The notes under the pieces: generated by a model
What the model saw: only the letters and a program-made list of their open reading frames with translations
Told to the model about the DNA's origin: nothing
Databases searched by the model: none
Made by a program: the position numbers and the translations under genes
Shown: piece after piece, positions 4,309 through 8,082 of the stretch
Position numbering within the stretch: the first letter of the stretch is position 1
How the letters are laid out: each line of letters opens with the position of its first letter
Assembly (NCBI GenBank): GCA_937915075.1
Contig: CALDMA010000087.1
Coordinates: 1-8,082, forward strand
Direction: 5' to 3'
DNA length: 8,082 nt
Origin: an uncultured Oscillospiraceae bacterium
GTDB taxonomy: Bacteria > Bacillota > Clostridia > Oscillospirales > Oscillospiraceae

Positions 4309-6063
4309 TTATTGCCCTCTCTGCGCCTGCGGCATCTCCCACGCCAGATGGTCGGTGTGGAGCAGACGGTGCGACTTTTCTCCGAGGGGCTTGCCAAGGT
4401 AGTCGCGATAGAGCACCTGCACGTCGGGATTTTCGTGCGAGAAGCGCAGCGTTTCGCCCTTGTCGAGCCGCCAGAGCACGCCGCCGCGCGCCTCTGCCAG
4501 CTCTTGCCCGTCATGGATGGGCTGCCCGCCGCCGCCCGCGCAGCCGCCGGGACAGGCCATGACCTCGACGAAATCATACGCCGCCTCGCCGCGCCCGATG
4601 GCGTCGAGCAGCTTTCTCGCGTTGCCGAGCCCGCTCACCACCGCGACCTTCACCTCGCCCGCCTTGGGAATGGTAAAGCTTGCCTCCTTCCAGCCGTCCA
4701 TGCCGCGCACGGCGGTAAAGGCGTCGGGATCGGGATTCTTTCCGGTCACAAGGAAATAGGCCGAGCGGAGCGCGGCGTCCATCACGCCGCCGGTCGCGCC
4801 GAACACGACTGCCGCGCCCGTGCCGCTGCCGAGCGGGGAGTCGAACTCCTCCTCCGGCAGGTGGACGGGGGAAATGTGGTTCGCGCGGAGCATGATGTCC
4901 AGCTCGCGCGTGGTGATGCTCACGTCAACGTCGGGAATACCATCCTCGCCGCGCATGGTCGGAAGCGCACACTCGCTCTTCTTTGCGACGCACGGCATGA
5001 TGGACACAACGAACAGCCGCTTGGGATCAATGCCGATCTTCTCGGCAAAGTAGGTCTTGGCAATGGCGCCGAACATCTGCTGCGGGGACTTCGCGGTGGA
5101 AAGCTCCTCCGTCCGCTCGGGATACTGCGACTTGAGGAAGCGCACCCAGCCCGGGCAGCAGGAGGTAAACATCGGCCAGCGGTAGTCCTTTTTGTGCGTG
5201 AAGCGCTCGAGAAATTCGCTGCCCTCCTCCATGATGGTGAGGTCGGCGGTGAAGTTGGTGTCGAAGACATAGTCAAAGCCCATGTGCTTGAGGGCTGCCG
5301 CCATGCGCTTGGGCGTAGCAAACTCCGGCGAAAGGTTGAACTGCTCCGCCCACGCCGCGCGCACCGCCGGCGCGACCTGCACGACCGTGACGGTGTTGGG
5401 GTCGTCGATGGCGTCAAAGACGATGCCCGTGTCGTCGCGCTCCCGCAGCGCCGCCGTGGGGCAATGCGTGATGCACTGGCCGCAGTAGGTACATTCCGTA
5501 TCCTGGATGCGGCGGTTGCGCGAGGCGTCCACCGTCGCACGGGAGCCGGTGCCGAGCAGATCCCAGATCTTCACGGTCTGCACATTCTCACAGATCTGGA
5601 TGCAGCGCATACACTTCACACACTTGTCGTTCTCGCGGATGAGCGGCGTGGAGTAGTCCACCGCCTCCCGGCGCAGCTTGGTGGGATAGTGCTCGCCGCG
5701 CATGTTGAAGTCGTTCGCGAGCGACTGCAGCGTGCAGTTGCCGCTGCGTGAACAGCTCGTGCAGCTCGTGTCGTGCTCGGAGAGGATGAGCCGCAGGTTC
5801 GCGCGGCGCGCCTCCCGCGCCATGGGGCTGTTGGTAAAGACCTCCATGCCGTCCGCCACCACGTTGTCGCACGCGGGGACAAGACGCTCCATGCCCTTGA
5901 CCTCCACGCAGCACAGGCGGCAGGCGGCGATCTCGTTGACGTCCTTTAAGTAGCAGAGCGTCGGGATGTTGATGTTGAGCATCCGCGCGGCCTCGAGGAT
6001 CGTGGTCGTCTCGGGCACCGTGATGCTCTTATGGTCGATGGTCAGCGTCACATTCTTTACCAT
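4309..6063 (-). CDS. hydA: [FeFe] hydrogenase catalytic subunit, M3 type
   Basis: The 584-residue enzyme interconverts protons and H2. Its N-terminal [2Fe-2S] ferredoxin-like domain has Cys37, Cys48, Cys51 and Cys65. A His-Cys3 [4Fe-4S] site follows at His97, Cys101, Cys104 and Cys110, in the exact HxxxCxxCxxxxxC spacing. Two further [4Fe-4S] motifs are CVKCMRCIQIC (148-158) and CTYCGQCITHC (191-201). The three H-cluster motifs are complete: TSCCPGW (300-306), MPCVAKKSE (356-364) and MACPGGCAGGGGQP (502-515). H-cluster ligands are therefore Cys303, Cys358, Cys504 and Cys508, and Cys302, the proton-transfer cysteine, is present. Length and cluster order match the Clostridium pasteurianum CpI layout. 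There is no signal peptide, so it is cytoplasmic. The start overlaps the upstream flavoprotein gene by 7 bases, with a purine-rich GGAGGGAGGAAGGG ribosome-binding region inside that gene. The pairing suggests H2 production coupled to NAD(P)H oxidation. Maturation genes hydE, hydF and hydG are not in this window. Confidence 0.97.
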   Translation of the reverse strand: MVKNVTLTIDHKSITVPETTTILEAARMLNINIPTLCYLKDVNEIAACRLCCVEVKGMERLVPACDNVVADGMEVFTNSPMAREARRANLRLILSEHDTSCTSCSRSGNCTLQSLANDFNMRGEHYPTKLRREAVDYSTPLIRENDKCVKCMRCIQICENVQTVKIWDLLGTGSRATVDASRNRRIQDTECTYCGQCITHCPTAALRERDDTGIVFDAIDDPNTVTVVQVAPAVRAAWAEQFNLSPEFATPKRMAAALKHMGFDYVFDTNFTADLTIMEEGSEFLERFTHKKDYRWPMFTSCCPGWVRFLKSQYPERTEELSTAKSPQQMFGAIAKTYFAEKIGIDPKRLFVVSIMPCVAKKSECALPTMRGEDGIPDVDVSITTRELDIMLRANHISPVHLPEEEFDSPLGSGTGAAVVFGATGGVMDAALRSAYFLVTGKNPDPDAFTAVRGMDGWKEASFTIPKAGEVKVAVVSGLGNARKLLDAIGRGEAAYDFVEVMACPGGCAGGGGQPIHDGQELAEARGGVLWRLDKGETLRFSHENPDVQVLYRDYLGKPLGEKSHRLLHTDHLAWEMPQAQRGQ

Positions 6064-7901
6064 TTACCCTTCCTCCCTCCGCGGAAAATGCCGTAGCCGA
6101 AGTGGTCGCAGCGCAGGCAACGGGACGCCTCGGCGTAAGCCTCCTCGTCCGTCAGGCCGCACTCGATGCACTTGAAGTCGCGCTTGCGCTCGTCGGCCTC
6201 GCGCTCGGTGGTGTTGATGCGGCCGTGGGGCGGCTTGTTGTTCAGCCGCGCGGTCGGGACCTCCACACCCACGTCGATAACATGGTGATAGCCGAGGTAT
6301 TCGTCGATGTTCGCCGCCGCGACCTTGCCCGCCGCGATAGCGCGGATGACGGTGGCGGGGCCCGTGACGCAGTCGCCGCCGGCAAACACGCCGTCCATGT
6401 CGTCGATCTGGCCGCTGGCCTCGGCGACGAACGCGCCGCGCTTGATGGTGATCTTGCTCTGCTCAAAGCCGTGCGTTTCCACGCCCTGCCCGATGGCGAC
6501 CACGATCGCGTCCGCCGCGATGCGCTTTTCAAAGAGCTTCGCCTTCTCCGGCTTGGGCCGACCCTTATTGTCCATCTCGCCGATGATCTGCGGCTGCGTC
6601 CAGAGCGCGACCGCGTGACCCTGCCCGTTCGTCTCGATGCGCACGGGGGCCTGCAATGTGACCAGCTCCACGCCCTCGGCGACCGCGCCCTCGACCTCCT
6701 CGGGCAGCGCGGTCATATCCTCCTGGCGGCGGCGGTAGACGCAGCTGACCTTGCGCGCGCCGAGACGCACCGCGCTGCGGCACACGTCCATCGCGACGTT
6801 GCCGCCGCCGATGACCACGATCTCCTTGCCGCGGAAATCGGGCATATGATCGTCGCCGATCTCGCGTAGCATCTCGACCGCAGACATGACGCCCTCGGCG
6901 TCCTCGCCCTCGATACCGGTCTTTTTATCCGTGTGCGCGCCGAGCGCGAGGTAAAGCGCGTCGTATTGACCGCGCAGCTCATCGAAGGTGATCTCGTTGC
7001 CGACGTCCACATTGACCTTCACCTCAATGCCGACGGAGAGGAGCGACGAGATCTCCGCGTCCAGGATCTCACGCGGCAGACGGTAGGCGGGGATGCCGTA
7101 GCGCAGCATACCGCCGAGCTTCGCCCGCTTTTCATACACCGTGACCTTGTGGCCCATCAGCGCGAGGTAGTACGCCGCGGAAAGGCCGCTCGGCCCGCCG
7201 CCGACGATGGCGACCGTCTTGCCGGTCTCCTCGGCGCAGGCGGGATGGGGCACATAGCCCGCGTGATCCACCGCGTAGCGCTTGAGCCCGCGGATGTTCA
7301 CTGCGTCGTCGATCATGTTGCGGCGGCAGCGCGCCTCACAGGGATGCTCGCAAATGTACGCGCAGGCGGAGGGGAAGGGGTTATCCTGCCGGATGAGCCG
7401 CACGGCGTCCGCATAGCGGCCGTACTTCACCAGCACGGTGTAGCCCGGAATGTCCACACCCGCGGGGCACAGCGCCACGCAGGGGACAGGATTCTGCATC
7501 CCGCCGAGGCAGCGGTGGCGCAGAACGTGCTCTTCATAGTCGTCGCGGAAGCCCCGGATGCCGTCGAGCACCAGCCGCGCCGCGTCGCGCCCGATGGCGC
7601 AGTCCGCGCTGTTGACGATCACGCGCGCCGTGCGCTCGATGAGCGCGATGGTCTCCATCGTCGCCTTGCCGTCGAGCACGCTCTCCATCAAATCGGAGAG
7701 CTGGCCGAGGCCAACGCGGCAGGGCACGCACTTGCCGCAGGTCTGCGCGTGGCAGAGGTTCAAAAAGTTCATCGCAAGGTCCACCGGGCACAGTCCCGGA
7801 GGGCTGGCGGCAATGCGCCGCTCTACATCGCGGTACAGTCCGTCGATCACGGTCTGCGCGCGCGACGGCGTCATAATGTCAAGTCTCGACAAAACCTTCA
7901 C
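6057..7901 (-). CDS. NuoF-end/GltD-like NAD(P)H-FAD oxidoreductase, hydrogenase partner
   Basis: The 614-residue protein is modular. Residues about 15-125 resemble the iron-sulfur end of NuoF/HydB (TCGKCVPCRVG with Cys55, Cys58 and Cys61, plus Cys101 in SADCAIG) but lack the NADH/FMN-binding part. Residues about 128-215 are the GltD/NfnB two-cluster domain, with cysteines 131, 141, 145, 180, 184, 188 and 192. A flavin fold begins at VAIVGGGPSGLSAA (230-243). A nucleotide fold begins at IVVIGGGNVAMD (361-372), and the YRRR after its second strand favours NADPH but does not prove it. VFAGGDCVTGPATVIRAI (505-522) is the second FAD motif. The tail carries CIEC and CLRC pairs (578/581 and 595/598), probably another metal site. 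The likely job is electron transfer between NAD(P)H and the hydrogenase encoded next; bifurcation with ferredoxin is possible but unproven. The start is uncertain: the GTG at 7901 has GGAAAGG almost touching it, while the TTG at 7892 or the ATG at 7874 would shorten the protein by 3 or 9 residues. Confidence 0.9.
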   Translation of the reverse strand: MKVLSRLDIMTPSRAQTVIDGLYRDVERRIAASPPGLCPVDLAMNFLNLCHAQTCGKCVPCRVGLGQLSDLMESVLDGKATMETIALIERTARVIVNSADCAIGRDAARLVLDGIRGFRDDYEEHVLRHRCLGGMQNPVPCVALCPAGVDIPGYTVLVKYGRYADAVRLIRQDNPFPSACAYICEHPCEARCRRNMIDDAVNIRGLKRYAVDHAGYVPHPACAEETGKTVAIVGGGPSGLSAAYYLALMGHKVTVYEKRAKLGGMLRYGIPAYRLPREILDAEISSLLSVGIEVKVNVDVGNEITFDELRGQYDALYLALGAHTDKKTGIEGEDAEGVMSAVEMLREIGDDHMPDFRGKEIVVIGGGNVAMDVCRSAVRLGARKVSCVYRRRQEDMTALPEEVEGAVAEGVELVTLQAPVRIETNGQGHAVALWTQPQIIGEMDNKGRPKPEKAKLFEKRIAADAIVVAIGQGVETHGFEQSKITIKRGAFVAEASGQIDDMDGVFAGGDCVTGPATVIRAIAAGKVAAANIDEYLGYHHVIDVGVEVPTARLNNKPPHGRINTTEREADERKRDFKCIECGLTDEEAYAEASRCLRCDHFGYGIFRGGRKGKW

Positions 7902-7921
7902 ACCTTTCCGAATCGCAAAGC

Positions 7922-7947
7922 GCGGGCACGTCCTACGACGTGCCCGC
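7922..7947 (-). promoter_or_regulatory. GC-rich hairpin in the hydrogenase operon leader
   Basis: GCGGGCACGTC (7922-7932) and GACGTGCCCGC (7937-7947) form a perfect 11-bp stem with a 4-base loop. With transcription predicted to begin near 7950, the hairpin occupies almost the very 5' end of the mRNA, about 20 bases before the start codon. No U-run follows in the minus direction (GCTTTGCGATTC), so it is not an ordinary attenuator. It may stabilise the mRNA or be a protein-binding site. Confidence 0.7.
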
Positions 7948-7956
7948 CGTCATTTA

Positions 7957-7986
7957 ATTATAGAACATTTCTATAGATGATGTAAA
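7957..7986 (-). promoter_or_regulatory. Sigma-A promoter of the hydrogenase operon
   Basis: On the minus strand, TTTACA (7986-7981) is the -35 box and TATAAT (7962-7957) the -10 box, with an 18-base spacer. The -10 is a perfect consensus and the region is AT-rich against a GC-rich background. The predicted start is near 7950, giving a leader of about 50 bases. No other promoter is seen between the two genes, which overlap. Confidence 0.82.
7959..7975. promoter_or_regulatory. Palindromic operator candidate over the -10 box
   Basis: TATAGAA-CAT-TTCTATA is a perfect 7+3+7 palindrome lying in the spacer and overlapping four bases of the -10 box. That is a classic position for a dimeric repressor. 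It does not match the TTGTTAA-type site of the redox repressor Rex, so the regulator is unknown. Confidence 0.55.
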
Positions 7987-8043
7987 GATAAATTTTTTAT
8001 ACAAATCGCCGAAAATGTATGGTGTCTCCACCTTTTTCCGCGC

Positions 8044-8074
8044 AAAAAGGAGGGCTGCCCTTCGGCAGCCCTCC
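8044..8074 (-). terminator. Terminator of a minus-strand gene beyond the window
   Basis: GGAGGGCTGCC (8049-8059) pairs perfectly with GGCAGCCCTCC (8064-8074) around a 4-base loop. On the minus strand the stem is followed by five T residues (plus-strand A-run 8044-8048). It should end a gene lying to the right of 8082 and insulate the hydrogenase promoter. Between it and the promoter (7987-8043) I see only AT-rich sequence. Confidence 0.88.
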
Positions 8075-8082
8075 CGAATGGG

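Noticed and set aside
4312..5751. Plus-strand 479-codon frame
   Set aside because: Antisense to the hydrogenase. It is an artefact of GC-rich codon use, with His/Arg/Ala-rich filler sequence.
4309..6063. Sensory (HydS-type) rather than catalytic hydrogenase
   Set aside because: The proton-transfer cysteine (Cys302 in TSCCP) is present and no PAS or signalling domain is attached. The full set of relay clusters indicates a catalytic enzyme.
6933..7976. Plus-strand 347-codon frame (and 255 codons at 6102-6869)
   Set aside because: Antisense to the GltD-like flavoprotein, with the same GC-driven open frame and no domain.
7980..8040. Rex-type redox repressor site upstream of the hydrogenase operon
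   Set aside because: TTGTATA in the AT-rich stretch lacks the symmetric TTAACAA-like half at the required spacing.
1..8082. CRISPR array, tRNA or rRNA genes, phage structural genes
   Set aside because: No regularly spaced repeats, no cloverleaf or rRNA signature, and no phage-type proteins were seen on either strand.

Overview
The window looks like chromosomal DNA from an anaerobic, spore-forming, GC-rich gut clostridium, most likely in the Oscillospiraceae/Ruminococcaceae. The pointers are an S-layer-homology (SLH) surface protein, a Spo0A-type DNA-binding domain, a TnpW/TnpX-type serine-recombinase module and an M3-type [FeFe] hydrogenase. The family assignment is inferred from protein style, not from a marker gene.

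Layout. (1) 1-651, plus strand: the C-terminal end of a surface protein with three SLH domains, closed by a strong terminator at 667-699. (2) About 700-4250: a visibly less GC-rich block that reads as mobile or accessory DNA. It holds a possible 26-residue ORF with a hairpin behind it. Next comes a 123-residue protein that is only the DNA-binding domain of Spo0A. A roughly 430-base stretch follows with no convincing protein, rich in nested inverted repeats and ending in a good terminator; this is a candidate structured RNA. A TnpW-family small protein comes next, then a consensus sigma-A promoter. The block ends with two overlapping serine-recombinase genes, a 138-residue catalytic-domain-only protein and a 544-residue large serine recombinase. 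A 12-of-13 direct repeat (757-769 and 4250-4262) brackets the block and may mark attachment sites. (3) 4309-7901, minus strand: a two-gene operon for hydrogen metabolism. The promoter-proximal gene encodes a 614-residue flavoprotein that joins the iron-sulfur end of NuoF to a GltD/NfnB-like NAD(P)H:FAD module. The second gene, overlapping by 7 bases, encodes a complete [FeFe] hydrogenase. (4) 7902-8082: the operon's promoter, a 17-bp palindrome over its -10 box, a GC-rich hairpin at the predicted 5' end of the mRNA, and a minus-strand terminator for a gene lying beyond the window.

How the parts work together. The hydrogenase pair is self-contained: own promoter, overlapping genes, own terminator. 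It probably passes electrons between NAD(P)H (perhaps also ferredoxin) and protons, disposing of fermentation electrons as H2. The recombinase block probably excises and inserts its element. The Spo0A-like protein could let the element sense or perturb host sporulation control, but that is inference.

The observations most worth following are the candidate structured RNA, the small recombinase whose catalytic serine is out of register, the receiver-less Spo0A with nearby 0A-box-like sites, and the NuoF-fragment/GltD fusion paired with a hydrogenase.
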